Shown: piece by piece, positions 51,899-60,828 of the stretch
Layout: the number at the start of each line of letters is the position of its first letter
How positions within the stretch are numbered: the stretch's first letter is position 1
DNA from: Poriferisodalis sp965198245
GTDB lineage: Bacteria; Actinomycetota; Acidimicrobiia; Acidimicrobiales; Poriferisodalaceae
Length of the DNA: 64,000 bases
Reading direction: 5' to 3'
NCBI RefSeq assembly: GCF_965198245.1
Contig: NZ_OZ240249.1
Coordinates: 1,550,001-1,614,000 of the forward strand
Program-made: the position numbers and the translations under genes
The notes under the pieces: model-generated
Seen by the model: the letters and a program-made list of their open reading frames with translations, nothing else
Told to the model about the DNA's origin: nothing
The model's database searches: none

Positions 51899-52251
51899 AG
51901 GCTTCGGGGTTCGAGGTGACCCCCGGCACTGCTGGGTGCTCAGCGTCGTCGACAGCGGGCACTGCCACGGTGGCAGGCACGGGGAACCGCCGCACGGTGT
52001 CCGCCGCGGTCGCGGCGGGCGCGACGGCGACGATCACGGTGTCGTGCAGCCAGGCGCCGTTGGCAGCCGACTCGGAGTCTGCGCTGTTCAGCGGCGAGCC
52101 GGTTGATGTGTGCAACGACCCCCTCGGCAGCCTGCCGGGGGGGGCCTCACGTCGGCGTCGGGGGTGATCGCGGCCGACGCGGCGTGCATCTCGACGCGTC
52201 GGCACCCCACTCGCCGCTTGACAAGGGAGCGTCCGACACACCCGACCAGCA
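51893..52251 (+). pseudogene. fourth cassette remnant of the large secreted protein
   Basis: Directly after lipoprotein 3, in a different frame, come A-S-G-F-E-V-T-P-G-T-A-G-C-S and T-V-S-A-A-V-A-A-G-A-T-A-T-I-T-V-S-C, matching the V-T-P-A-G-A-A-C-S / V-A-A-G-T-T-V-T-V-T-V-T-C segment of copy 1, then V-C-N-D-P-L-G-S-L-P-G-G (start of a PPC-like domain). A frame change near 52140 and loss of everything downstream follow. It runs up to the right inverted repeat. Confidence 0.6.
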
Positions 52252-52301
52252 CGCTCACTCACCGCCTACGACCACTAAAACCTTGGAACTAATCATCTAG
52301 C
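52252..52301 (-). repeat. right 50-bp inverted repeat of the island
   Basis: The reverse complement begins GCTAGATGATTAGTTCC and ends GTAGGCGGTGAGTGAGCG. It matches the left repeat at 39045-39094 in 42 of 50 positions. It lies 33 bp from the end of the citrate synthase gene. Confidence 0.65.
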
Positions 52302-52333
52302 GCCGATCAGGCGCTGCACATCTCGCGAGACGG

Positions 52334-53605
52334 CTAGCGGGACTCGATCGGCACGTAGTCGCGCTCGCCGAGACCCGTGTACTTCTGGCGGGGCCGGTAG
52401 ATCTTCTGGTCGGGATCGCCGAGCATCTCCACCCAGTGCGCCAACCACCCCGGCGTCCGCCCGATAGCGAACAGCACCGTGAACATGTCCATCGGGAAGC
52501 CCATCGCCTCATAGATGAGCCCCGAGTAGAAGTCGACGTTCGGGTACAGCCGGCGGTCCCTGAAGTACGAGTCGCTGAGCGCGACCTCTTCGAGCTTCAT
52601 GGCGATGTCGAGCAGCGGATTCAGCCCGGTCACCTTGAACACCGCTTCGGCGGTCTCCTTGATGATCTTTGCCCGCGGGTCGTAGTTCTTGTAGACGCGG
52701 TGGCCGAATCCCTGCAGCAGCACGTCGCCGGACTTCGCCCGCTCGACGTAGGCGGGCACGTTGTCGAAGTCGCCGATCTCGTGCAGCATCCGGATGACCT
52801 GCTCGTTTGCGCCACCGTGCAGCGGTCCGTACAGGCCGCAGGTGGCCGCCGCCACCGCCGAGAACGGATCGGCACGGCTGGAGCCGACCGTGCGCATCGT
52901 GGTGGTCGAGCAGTTCTGCTCGTGGTCGGCATGCAGGATGAACAGCAAGTCCAGCGCCCGCGTCAGCGTCGGGTCGGGTTCGTAGTCGGGGTCGGCCACG
53001 CTCCACATCATCCGCAGGAAGTTGGCCGTGTAGCTCAGGTGATTCACCGGGTACTCGTACGGCAGCCCCATCCGGTTGCGGTAGGTGAACGCCGCCATCG
53101 TCGGCATCTTGGCCATCAGCCGGATGATCTGCACCAGCCGCGTGTACGGATCGTCAATGTCCTTCGCCTCGGGGTAGAACGTGGACAGCGCGGCGATCGT
53201 GGACACCAGGGTGCCCATGGGGTGGGCGTCGTAGCGGAAGCCCTTGATGAAGCGCGTGATGTCCTCGTGCACGTAGGTGTGGAACGTGATGTGGTGGACC
53301 CACTCGGCTGCCTCGGCCTCGGTGGGAAGCTCGCCGTGAATGATCAAGTAGGCAACCTCGAGGAAGCTGGATTTCTCGGCCAGCTGCTCGATGGGGTAGC
53401 CCCGGTAGCGCAGGATTCCCTCATCCCCGTCGATGTAGGTGATCTTGGAGTCGCAGTTGGCTGTCGAGAGGTAAGCCGGGTCGTAGAACCACAGACCCCG
53501 GTCCAGCTCGCGCAACGCGGCCGCGGAGATCGTGCCGTCGACCACGGGAGCGGTCACCGACTGTCCCGTGCGGTTGTCGGTGATCGTGAAGCTGTCCTCT
53601 GCCAT
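52334..53605 (-). CDS. gltA: citrate synthase
   Basis: A 423-residue type II-like citrate synthase: Y-L-S-T-A-N-C-D-S-K-I-T-Y-I-D-G-D near the start, L-H-A-D-H-E-Q-N-C-S-T-T-T-M-R (first catalytic His region), G-P-L-H-G-G-A-N-E (second His) and G-F-G-H-R-V-Y-K-N-Y-D-P-R-A (third His and Arg). It condenses oxaloacetate and acetyl-CoA. Start ATG 53605 (M-A-E-D-S-F). Aconitase and fumarase are also in this window, but not adjacent. Confidence 0.95.
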   Translation of the reverse strand: MAEDSFTITDNRTGQSVTAPVVDGTISAAALRELDRGLWFYDPAYLSTANCDSKITYIDGDEGILRYRGYPIEQLAEKSSFLEVAYLIIHGELPTEAEAAEWVHHITFHTYVHEDITRFIKGFRYDAHPMGTLVSTIAALSTFYPEAKDIDDPYTRLVQIIRLMAKMPTMAAFTYRNRMGLPYEYPVNHLSYTANFLRMMWSVADPDYEPDPTLTRALDLLFILHADHEQNCSTTTMRTVGSSRADPFSAVAAATCGLYGPLHGGANEQVIRMLHEIGDFDNVPAYVERAKSGDVLLQGFGHRVYKNYDPRAKIIKETAEAVFKVTGLNPLLDIAMKLEEVALSDSYFRDRRLYPNVDFYSGLIYEAMGFPMDMFTVLFAIGRTPGWLAHWVEMLGDPDQKIYRPRQKYTGLGERDYVPIESR

Positions 53606-53690
53606 CAGTCCCCCTCGTTCGCGTCGCCGAATGTACCCAATTGGAGGTCTTTCTGCGATTGTTGCGGCTGCACGAATTCGGGCGGCAGGC

Positions 53691-55028
53691 TCACAGCGGA
53701 GAGTTGTCGTGGCGGCGATGGCGAAGCCGTTCGCGCTTGGTGGCCAGCATGTCGAGCGTGTCGATGAGCTCCCGGCGTGTGACTGCGGGGTCGATGACGT
53801 TGTCGACGTAACCCCGCTCGGCAGCGACATACGGGTTCAGATACGTATCCTCATAATCGGAGACGTAGTCGGCGACCTCGCCCTCATCTGCGCCGCGGCG
53901 AAGGATCTGGGCCGCTTGGGACGCACCCATCACGGCAAGCTCGGCGCTCGGCCACGCTAGGTACACGTCGTTGCCCATCGTCTTGGAGTCCATGACGATG
54001 TATGCGCCGCCGTACGACTTGCGCAGCACGACAGCGACCCGTGGCACGGTGGCCCGGGCATAGGCGAAGGCCAGCTGGGCACCGTGGCGGATCATCCCGC
54101 GCCACTCGAGGTCCTTGCCGGGGTAGAAGCCCGGCGTGTCCACCAAGGTGATCAGCGGCAGGCCGAAGGCGTCGCAGAAGTTGACGAAGCGGGCGCCCTT
54201 CTGGCTTGCGGCAATGTCCAGCGTTCCCGCGATGCTCATCGGCTGGTTCGCCAGCACGCCCACGGCGTAGCCACCCATCGAAGCGAATCCCGTCACCAAG
54301 TTCGGCGCCCAGGCCGCTCTCAACTCGACGAAGCAGCCGTCGTCGATGAGTTCGGCGATGATGTCGCGGACGTCGTAGGCGCCCGTCGGCACCGAAGGCA
54401 GCAGGTCGCCCGCTTCGGGTGTCGGCCGGTCGCGCGGGTCGCTGGTCTCTATGAGCGGCGGCAACTCGTCGCAGTGCGATGGCAGGTAGCCCAGCATCTC
54501 GGTCAGCACGTCGAGCACCTCGCCGGCCGGGGTGACTGCGGATGCTGTCCCCGAAGCGCTGGCATGGATCGAGGCGCCCCCCAGCTCGTCAGGCCCGATC
54601 GCCACACCAGTCATCTCGCGCACCGGGACGGGGCCGCTCACAAAGGCGTACGCATCCTCGGACATCACGACGATGTCGGACAGCCCGATCAGCAGCGCGA
54701 TGCCCGAGATGGCCTGTCCCGTGACTCCGGCCAGGATCGGGACCACGCCCGAGCACCGCACGAGGACCCGTGCGGCCTCGCCCCAGCCGTGCAACGCAGC
54801 GACGCCGTAGTTCGCGTCGGCCCCGCTGGAGGACAGCATGAGGACCACAGGCAGGCGCTTCGCGAGCGCCGTCTGAAGGCCGGCGACGATGGTCTCGCTG
54901 TCGGCTGGTGCGAGCGCGCCGCGCCGGTGAGGACTGTCGGCGGAGATGAGCATGGCCGAACGCCCGCCGAGGGCGACGATGCCGGCGGTGACATGTCCAC
55001 TTGCGCCGGCGCGCAGCTGCAGGTCCAC
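53691..55028 (-). CDS. acyl-CoA carboxylase carboxyltransferase subunit (PccB/AccD-like)
   Basis: A 445-residue crotonase-fold carboxyltransferase with two halves. The N-half has S-G-A-D-A-N-Y-G-V-A and G-V-V-P-I-L-A-G-V-T-G-Q-A-I-S-G; the C-half has L-V-D-T-P-G-F-Y-P-G, H-G-A-Q-L-A-F-A-Y-A-R-A-T-V-P-R and K-S-Y-G-G-A-Y-I-V-M. It transfers the carboxyl from biotin to an acyl-CoA. It is shorter at the N-terminus than usual beta subunits (about 520), without the extra segment. No biotin-carrier gene is adjacent. Start codon at 55028. Confidence 0.85.
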   Translation of the reverse strand: MDLQLRAGASGHVTAGIVALGGRSAMLISADSPHRRGALAPADSETIVAGLQTALAKRLPVVLMLSSSGADANYGVAALHGWGEAARVLVRCSGVVPILAGVTGQAISGIALLIGLSDIVVMSEDAYAFVSGPVPVREMTGVAIGPDELGGASIHASASGTASAVTPAGEVLDVLTEMLGYLPSHCDELPPLIETSDPRDRPTPEAGDLLPSVPTGAYDVRDIIAELIDDGCFVELRAAWAPNLVTGFASMGGYAVGVLANQPMSIAGTLDIAASQKGARFVNFCDAFGLPLITLVDTPGFYPGKDLEWRGMIRHGAQLAFAYARATVPRVAVVLRKSYGGAYIVMDSKTMGNDVYLAWPSAELAVMGASQAAQILRRGADEGEVADYVSDYEDTYLNPYVAAERGYVDNVIDPAVTRRELIDTLDMLATKRERLRHRRHDNSPL

Positions 55029-55091
55029 TGCCGTGAGGCTATGCCCCCACCGGGTTGTGTCGTGGATCAGGCTGGCCGGACGCCCCCGGGC

Positions 55092-56009
55092 TCACGCAGC
55101 AGTGACGCCAGGGATGCGACGGGACACGCTGCGCATCACCGAGCGGAGCACATCGCGGGCTGCAGCCGCTGGCGCCGAGAGCATGCCGCGGCGGCGGATG
55201 GCCAGCGCGACCTGGCGGGGAGGCAGGCCTGCAACGGTGAGCACGCTCCAGTCGCCTCGGTCGGTCCAGACCGGGATCGAGGTGATTGGCACGATGGCCG
55301 GTCCATAGCCCTGAAAGGCCAGTGTGGCGGTCAGCCGAATGCCGTCGAGCTGCGCCAGGGTTCGCAGCGTGACACCGTGCCGAGCCGCTACCGAGTCGAT
55401 GAGCATGCGCATCGCAGAACCGGGCGGACCGAGCAGCATCTCGTGCTGTTCGAGTTCCGCGAAGCCCACCTCGCGGTCGCCGAGCGCCGCCAGCGCGTGA
55501 CCAGTGGGAGCGATGACGACGAATTCCTCGGCGAACAGGGGCGTGGTGACCAGCTCCTCGTGGTCGACCGGGGCATTCACCACGGCGAGGTCAAGCTCGC
55601 CGCCTTCGAGCAGGCGTGTCAGCGCAAGCGTGGTGGAGTCGACCACCGTGGCGTCGACATCAGGATGGCGCCGGCGCAACTCGTCCAGAAACGGCGGCAA
55701 CAGCCACCGGCCGGGGGTCCCGATGATGCCGAGATGGACGTCGCCGGTGACATGGGACGTCATCGACGCCACGTCGGCCCGCATGGAGGCAATCTCGCCG
55801 TTGATGCGCTTGATGCGTGCCAGCACCACCTCGCCCTCGGGCGTCAAGGACCCCACTGCTCGATCCACGAGCACCGCGCCCAGCTCTTCCTCGAGTTTCG
55901 CAATATGGCTCGACACGTTGGACTGCACGGTGTGCAGCGCTCGTGCGGCTGCCGAGAAGCGGCCATGAGCAGCAACCGCAGACAGCGCATCGAGGTACTT
56001 CAGGTCCAT
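55092..56009 (-). CDS. LysR-family transcriptional regulator
   Basis: A 305-residue LysR protein: HTH in residues 1-60 (D-A-L-S-A-V-A-A-H-G-R-F-S-A-A-A-R-A-L-H, then Q-S-N-V-S-S-H-I-A-K-L-E) and a periplasmic-binding-like effector domain from about 90 (V-H-L-G-I-I-G-T). The effector is unknown. It lies on the same strand between the carboxyltransferase and aconitase genes, with about 370 bp of upstream space that could hold its operator. Confidence 0.9.
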   Translation of the reverse strand: MDLKYLDALSAVAAHGRFSAAARALHTVQSNVSSHIAKLEEELGAVLVDRAVGSLTPEGEVVLARIKRINGEIASMRADVASMTSHVTGDVHLGIIGTPGRWLLPPFLDELRRRHPDVDATVVDSTTLALTRLLEGGELDLAVVNAPVDHEELVTTPLFAEEFVVIAPTGHALAALGDREVGFAELEQHEMLLGPPGSAMRMLIDSVAARHGVTLRTLAQLDGIRLTATLAFQGYGPAIVPITSIPVWTDRGDWSVLTVAGLPPRQVALAIRRRGMLSAPAAAARDVLRSVMRSVSRRIPGVTAA

Positions 56010-56250
56010 TCAGCCACACTAGCGCGCTGCGACTGATTATCTCTCAAAGAGATCGAAACTATCTGCGCTAACTGCTGGCCCGATAACAAAGCCAGAGCTA
56101 ACTTATTCTTGAGCGGTTATCCCAAACCGTTCGACATATCGCACCGCCGCACGGTGTCCCCCCACCCAGGCGGACGAGCGCCGGATCGGAAGCCCCGGCT
56201 CCGACCGGCAATAGGTCTAAGCGTCACCCACGCCCAGAGACCTCAGCGAA

Positions 56251-56279
56251 GAAGCCGGCCCTCCCCCCGGGCCGGCTTC
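56251..56279. terminator. 11-bp-stem hairpin downstream of aconitase
   Basis: GAAGCCGGCCC (56251-56261) pairs perfectly with GGGCCGGCTTC (56269-56279) around a 7-nt loop. It lies 100 bp after the aconitase stop on the minus strand and is the probable terminator of that gene. The rest of 56010-56378 holds AT-rich promoter-like sequence upstream of the LysR gene and the tandem repeat below. Confidence 0.65.
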
Positions 56280-56322
56280 CTCGCGCCGTGGCCGAAAAGT
56301 GCGCCAGCCGTGCCGATCCAGC

Positions 56323-56371
56323 AGTGCCCAGCCGCCAGTGCCCAGCCGCCAGTGCCCAGCCGCCAGTGCCG
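56323..56371. repeat. 14-bp tandem repeat (about 3.5 copies)
   Basis: The unit AGTGCCCAGCCGCC repeats at 56323, 56337 and 56351, with a partial copy from 56365. It lies just after the aconitase stop codon. A slippage-prone minisatellite; no function apparent. Confidence 0.85.
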
Positions 56372-56378
56372 AGCCCGA

Positions 56379-58658
56379 CTAGAGCGAGGCCCGGATGATG
56401 TTGAGTGCCGAGCCGGCCTTGAACCACTTCACCTGTTCGGCACTGAAGGTGTGGTTGGTCTCGAATGAGATTGTCTCGCCCGACGGCTTGCGCACTTCGA
56501 CCGTGACGGTTCGTCCCGGCGCCAGGTCGGCAAGGCCCTGCACCGAGATCCGGTCGTTCTCGGCGATCCGGTCGTAGTCGGCCGGGTCGGCGAACGTGAG
56601 CGGCAGCATGCCCTGCTTCTTCAGGTTGGTCTCGTGGATTCGGGCGAAACTGCGGCACAGCGCAACGAGGCCGCCCCGGAAGCGAGGCTCCATGGCGGCG
56701 TGCTCGCGGCTCGAACCTTCGCCCATGTTCTCGTCGCCGATCACTACCCAGTTCACGCCGGCTTCGTGGTACGCCTTCGCGATCTCGGGATAGGGCTGGG
56801 TCTCGCCGGTCAGCTGATTCTTGCCGTGGCCGACGTCGTAGCCCTCAAAGGCATTCACCGCGCCCAGGTACAGGTTCCCCGAGATGTTCTCGAGGTGACC
56901 CCGGTAGCGAAGCCACGGACCGGCCATCGAGATGTGGTCGGTGGTGAACTTGCCCTGAGCCTTGACCAGCACGGGCAGGTCTTCGTAGTCGTTGCCGTCC
57001 CACGCCTCGAACCGCGCCAGCACCTGCAGGCGATCCGAGCTCGGCGAGACGTGCACATCCACACCGGCCCGATCCGTGGGCGGGGCCACAAAGCCGCTCT
57101 CGCCTGGGTCGAAGCCGGCGGGCGGCAGCTCGACGCCCACCGGAGTCGGCAGCGTGACCGGCTCGCCGGCGTCGGTGTGTAGCACGCCGTTGACGGGGTC
57201 GAAGTCGAGCGTTCCCGCCAACGCCATCGCCATGACGGTCTCGGGCGAAGTGACGAACGCAAGCGTCGCGGCGTCGCCGTCGTTGCGCTTGGGAAAATTG
57301 CGGTTGTAGGAGGTGACGATCACGTTGGCTTGGCCCGGGACATAGGCCTCGTCGCCGGAGCGGTCCCACTGGCCGATGCAGGGTCCGCAGGCGTTGGCCA
57401 GCACGGTGGCGCCCAGCGCTTCGAAGTCGGCCAGCAGGCCGTCACGCTCGATGGTGGCGCGCACCTGCTCCGAACCGGGGGTCACGAGCAGCTGTGTCCG
57501 TGCCCGCAGGCCCTTCGCGACAGCGTCACGGGCGATCGATGCCGCCCGTGTGATGTCCTCGTAGCTCGAGTTGGTGCAGCTGCCGATGAGCGCTGCGCTG
57601 ATGTCGAGCGGCCAGCCCTGGGTGCGGGCCTCCGCGCCCAGCGCGGACACCTCGCGGGCGCGGTCCGGCGTGTGAGGGCCGTTGATGTGGGGGCGCAGCT
57701 GGGACAGGTCAATCTCGATGACTTGGTCGTAGTGGGCCTCCGGATCGGCCATGGCAGCGTCATCGGGGCGCAGATGCTCGGCGACTGCATCGGCCGCTGC
57801 GGCGACTGCCTCGCGCCCGGTCGCTGCCAAGTAGCGGGACATCGCGGCGTCGTAGCCGAACAGCGACGTGGTGGCGCCGATCTCGGCACCCATGTTGCAG
57901 ATCGTCCCTTTGCCGGTGGCGCTCAGCGACTCGGCTCCGGGCCCGAAGTACTCCACGATGGCTCCGGTGCCGCCGGACACCGTGAGGATCTCTGCCACCT
58001 TCAAGATCACGTCTTTCGGCGCGCTCCAGCCAGACAGCTCGCCGGTGAGCTTCACGCCGATCACCTTGGGCCAGCGCACGTTCCACGGAAAGCCGGTCAT
58101 CACATCCACGGCATCCGCGCCGCCGACGCCCACGGCGATCATGCCCAGCCCGCCCGCGTTGGGGGTGTGGCTGTCGGTGCCGACCATCATCCCGCCGGGG
58201 AAGGCGTACTGCTCCAGCACGACCTGGTGGATGATGCCGCTGCCGGGCTTCCAGAACCCTGCGCCGTAGCGGGCGCAGACGCTTTCGAGGAAGTCGTACA
58301 CCTCTTCGTTGTTCTCCGTGGCCGCGAGCAGGTCGCGCTTGCCGTCCTCGCGAGCCTGGATGAGGTGGTCGCAGTGCGTCGTGGTGGGAACTGCCACCTC
58401 GTCGAGCCCCGCAGTCATGAACTGCAGCCACGCCATCTGCGCGGTGGCGTCCTGCATGGCGACGCGATCCGGTGCCAGGTCGACATAGGAGACGGCGCGC
58501 TGAAGGGACTGCTCACGGTTCGACAGGTGCGCGATGAGGATCTTCTCTGACAGTGTGAGAGCTCGGCCCAGCCGCTCACGCCCGAATGACACAGCGTCTG
58601 CCAGGCCGGCGTACACCCCTTCGATCAACTCGATCGGAGTACTCGCGTGAACCGCCAT
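56379..58658 (-). CDS. aconitate hydratase (mitochondrial-type)
   Basis: A 759-residue aconitase. Cluster ligands are visible as G-S-C-T-N-S-S and N-A-C-G-P-C-I-G-Q-W. Active-site segments include G-T-D-S-H-T-P-N-A-G-G-L and F-T-T-D-H-I-S-M-A-G-P-W, with G-E-G-S-S-R-E-H-A-A in the swivelling domain 4. It isomerises citrate to isocitrate through a 4Fe-4S cluster. Domain order (1-3, linker, 4) and length match the mitochondrial-type subfamily. Start ATG 58658. Confidence 0.95.
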   Translation of the reverse strand: MAVHASTPIELIEGVYAGLADAVSFGRERLGRALTLSEKILIAHLSNREQSLQRAVSYVDLAPDRVAMQDATAQMAWLQFMTAGLDEVAVPTTTHCDHLIQAREDGKRDLLAATENNEEVYDFLESVCARYGAGFWKPGSGIIHQVVLEQYAFPGGMMVGTDSHTPNAGGLGMIAVGVGGADAVDVMTGFPWNVRWPKVIGVKLTGELSGWSAPKDVILKVAEILTVSGGTGAIVEYFGPGAESLSATGKGTICNMGAEIGATTSLFGYDAAMSRYLAATGREAVAAAADAVAEHLRPDDAAMADPEAHYDQVIEIDLSQLRPHINGPHTPDRAREVSALGAEARTQGWPLDISAALIGSCTNSSYEDITRAASIARDAVAKGLRARTQLLVTPGSEQVRATIERDGLLADFEALGATVLANACGPCIGQWDRSGDEAYVPGQANVIVTSYNRNFPKRNDGDAATLAFVTSPETVMAMALAGTLDFDPVNGVLHTDAGEPVTLPTPVGVELPPAGFDPGESGFVAPPTDRAGVDVHVSPSSDRLQVLARFEAWDGNDYEDLPVLVKAQGKFTTDHISMAGPWLRYRGHLENISGNLYLGAVNAFEGYDVGHGKNQLTGETQPYPEIAKAYHEAGVNWVVIGDENMGEGSSREHAAMEPRFRGGLVALCRSFARIHETNLKKQGMLPLTFADPADYDRIAENDRISVQGLADLAPGRTVTVEVRKPSGETISFETNHTFSAEQVKWFKAGSALNIIRASL

Positions 58659-58759
58659 GTGCCCTCCCGTGTTCTGAAGCTTGCTAAGAAACTACGGGCT
58701 GCACGCCAGAATTGGCCTCAGCGGCGGCTGGACGACGGCAGTTGGCAGCGGCGTTGGGC

Positions 58760-59848
58760 TCAGGGCCGGACTTCGTAGTACAGGTTCGCGGCGTCGCTGA
58801 AGTCGTGCTGCTCGAAGCGTGTGAACCCGGCTGCCGCCGTCAGCTCACGTGCCTTGTCCGGATAGAGACCGAGCGTGCCAAGTCCCATGCCGCCGGGCTC
58901 GCTGAGCGCCGACTGAAGGCAGCTGGTGATCGAGAACCCGTAGAACATGGCCAGCATCGGGTTGCGCTGATCTTGCGAGAAGTCGCCCCTGGAGCGAATG
59001 TCCTTGATGAGCAGCGTGCCGTCGGGCGCAAGCGCGCCCCGGATCGCCTCGAGCGCGATGTCGGGCCGGGGCATGTCGTGCAGGCAATCGAAGGTCAGCG
59101 CCAGGTCGAAGTCGCCGGTGTCGGGGACGTCGGCCGCTCCCGCCTCCACGAACGTCGCGTTCTCGAGACCGGCCTCCTCGGCGCGCTCTCGGGCCTGTTC
59201 GACGGCGATGGCGGAAGGGTCGAAGCCGACCACCTCGGTGTTCGGCCATTTCTCGGCGATCAGACATGCCGAGACACCGGCGCCGCAGCCCACATCGAGC
59301 ACCTTGGCGCCGCGTTCGAGCTTGTCCGTGACGCCGTCGAGACCGGACAGGATGACCGAGGTGAGGTTCTGACGGCTGAACGGACCCGTCGTGCGGGCGA
59401 GGCCAGCCGCTGCTCGGGGCCCCTGCTGCTCATAGGTCATGCCGATGCCGGTGCGGAACGACTCGATGATCAGGTCCAGTGCCGTGTCGCCGAGACCGCC
59501 GCGGAATGCTCCCATGGCGAAGTGCAATGAGCCCTCTTCGTCGACCAGCAGTGCTTCAGACTCAGGCGACATCGAGAATGCACCGTCGTCGTGCGTGACC
59601 AGGCGAGCCGCTGCGACGCCGTACAGCCACTCCCGCACCAGCCGCTCGTCGAGACCGGTCGCCTCGGCGACATCGTGACTGGTGGCCGGCTGAGCGTCGG
59701 CCAGCGCCCCGAACAGCCCGAGTTCGTCGCCGATGTGCAGCATCGACGACACCATCTCGCCCATCTTGTAGGACCACACCTGGAAGGCGAACTTGCCCAG
59801 CAGGTCCGGATCGATCTCACGCCGCTCACTCGCGGTTGCCTCAGCCAT
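58760..59848 (-). CDS. SAM-dependent methyltransferase with winged-helix N-terminus
   Basis: A 362-residue protein. The N-terminal about 100 residues form a winged-helix/dimerisation domain (T-S-H-D-V-A-E-A-T-G-L-D-E-R-L-V-R-E-W-L). The class I methyltransferase domain has V-L-D-V-G-C-G-A-G-V-S-A-C-L, V-G-F-D-P-S and L-A-L-T-F-D-C-L-H-D-M. This is the architecture of small-molecule O-methyltransferases and Rv2258c-like proteins. Substrate unknown. Start ATG 59848. Confidence 0.85.
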   Translation of the reverse strand: MAEATASERREIDPDLLGKFAFQVWSYKMGEMVSSMLHIGDELGLFGALADAQPATSHDVAEATGLDERLVREWLYGVAAARLVTHDDGAFSMSPESEALLVDEEGSLHFAMGAFRGGLGDTALDLIIESFRTGIGMTYEQQGPRAAAGLARTTGPFSRQNLTSVILSGLDGVTDKLERGAKVLDVGCGAGVSACLIAEKWPNTEVVGFDPSAIAVEQARERAEEAGLENATFVEAGAADVPDTGDFDLALTFDCLHDMPRPDIALEAIRGALAPDGTLLIKDIRSRGDFSQDQRNPMLAMFYGFSITSCLQSALSEPGGMGLGTLGLYPDKARELTAAAGFTRFEQHDFSDAANLYYEVRP

Positions 59849-59928
59849 CTGCGAGACGCTAGCCGTGCCCCGGTCGCGGTTCCCTCAGACGCACGCCCCG
59901 TGCGCCCGCCGCTGGAGCCTGAGTGCCC

Positions 59929-60828
59929 TCAGCGGCGGCAGAGGGGGTCGTCAATGGCGGGGGGTTGGTGGAAGCACAGGATCGCTTCCCGCCCGACGTA
60001 GGTGAACTCCCACGGCTCGGGCACCGGGCCTTGCTTGCCGCCATCGGGCGGGTAGCTCGGGATCCAGCCGTGCTTCTTGGCGTTGGCGAAGTTGTCGGCT
60101 GACAGCCACTTGTAGGCGGGCGTTCGCCCAAAGTTGTAATACCCATGCTGGCCGATGTCGATCGCGTACCCCGTGTGGTGCTTGGAGTAGCCCGGCGGCG
60201 CCGACATCGTCAGGCGCTCGGAAAGATCGTCGATCCCATACGGCGCCTCGTACGGCCGCAAGAACACCTCCCGCTGGTACTGGTGCCCCCGGTAGGCGGA
60301 GTCCAATTCCAGCTCGTAACCGTGCGCGGCAGCATCTTCAGCCAGGGCCAGCCATGCCGCCGCTGCGGGCCGTTGCAGCGCGAGGCCGTCATCGATGAGA
60401 CGCATCAGCGCGTAGTTCGCCGGCAATGGTCGGCGCAGATAGCCGCGGTCTTCGGCGCTGGCTCGTATGTGTTCGTCCATCTCCGCCGAGTCGGTGATCG
60501 TCGGTGGGCGGTAGATCGACGACAGGTTCGGCAGCGCAGCGGTGTTGAACAGCTGGTTGAACTCCGGCCCCGTGAAGTACGGGAAGGACAGCGAATGGAC
60601 ACCGGCGGGCACCGGCTCCTGCCAACGCGACTTGGGTTCGTCGATGGGAGGCGGGGGTGCCCATGGCCCGGTGATCGGTTCGTCGACCCAGGCTTGCGGC
60701 TCGGCGACTGCGGCCCCAAGCGCGCTCGCGGAAACGAGGGCCGTCAGACCGAAGGTCAGAGCTGCAAGGGCCCAGCAGCAGCGTCGCCAGCGTGGGGGAG
60801 AAATCTCAGGTGACACCAGCGGGCTCAT
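59929..60828 (-). CDS. VanY-family D-alanyl-D-alanine carboxypeptidase-like protein
   Basis: A 299-residue exported protein. After a signal/anchor helix (C-C-W-A-L-A-A-L-T-F-G-L-T-A-L-V), the C-terminal peptidase domain shows the VanY/M15 motifs S-A-Y-R-G-H-Q-Y-Q and Y-S-K-H-H-T-G-Y-A-I-D-I-G (the Zn ligands H...D), with a final C-terminal His context. It would trim peptidoglycan stem peptides in the wall. ATG 60828 overlaps the end of the ABC exporter gene by 23 bp, so the genes are coupled. A start further downstream (GTG near 60816) is possible. Confidence 0.85.
   Translation of the reverse strand: MSPLVSPEISPPRWRRCCWALAALTFGLTALVSASALGAAVAEPQAWVDEPITGPWAPPPPIDEPKSRWQEPVPAGVHSLSFPYFTGPEFNQLFNTAALPNLSSIYRPPTITDSAEMDEHIRASAEDRGYLRRPLPANYALMRLIDDGLALQRPAAAAWLALAEDAAAHGYELELDSAYRGHQYQREVFLRPYEAPYGIDDLSERLTMSAPPGYSKHHTGYAIDIGQHGYYNFGRTPAYKWLSADNFANAKKHGWIPSYPPDGGKQGPVPEPWEFTYVGREAILCFHQPPAIDDPLCRR

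Noticed and set aside
39045..52301. Calling the island a transposon.
   Set aside because: No transposase or integrase gene and no target-site duplication; the inverted repeats alone do not prove mobility.
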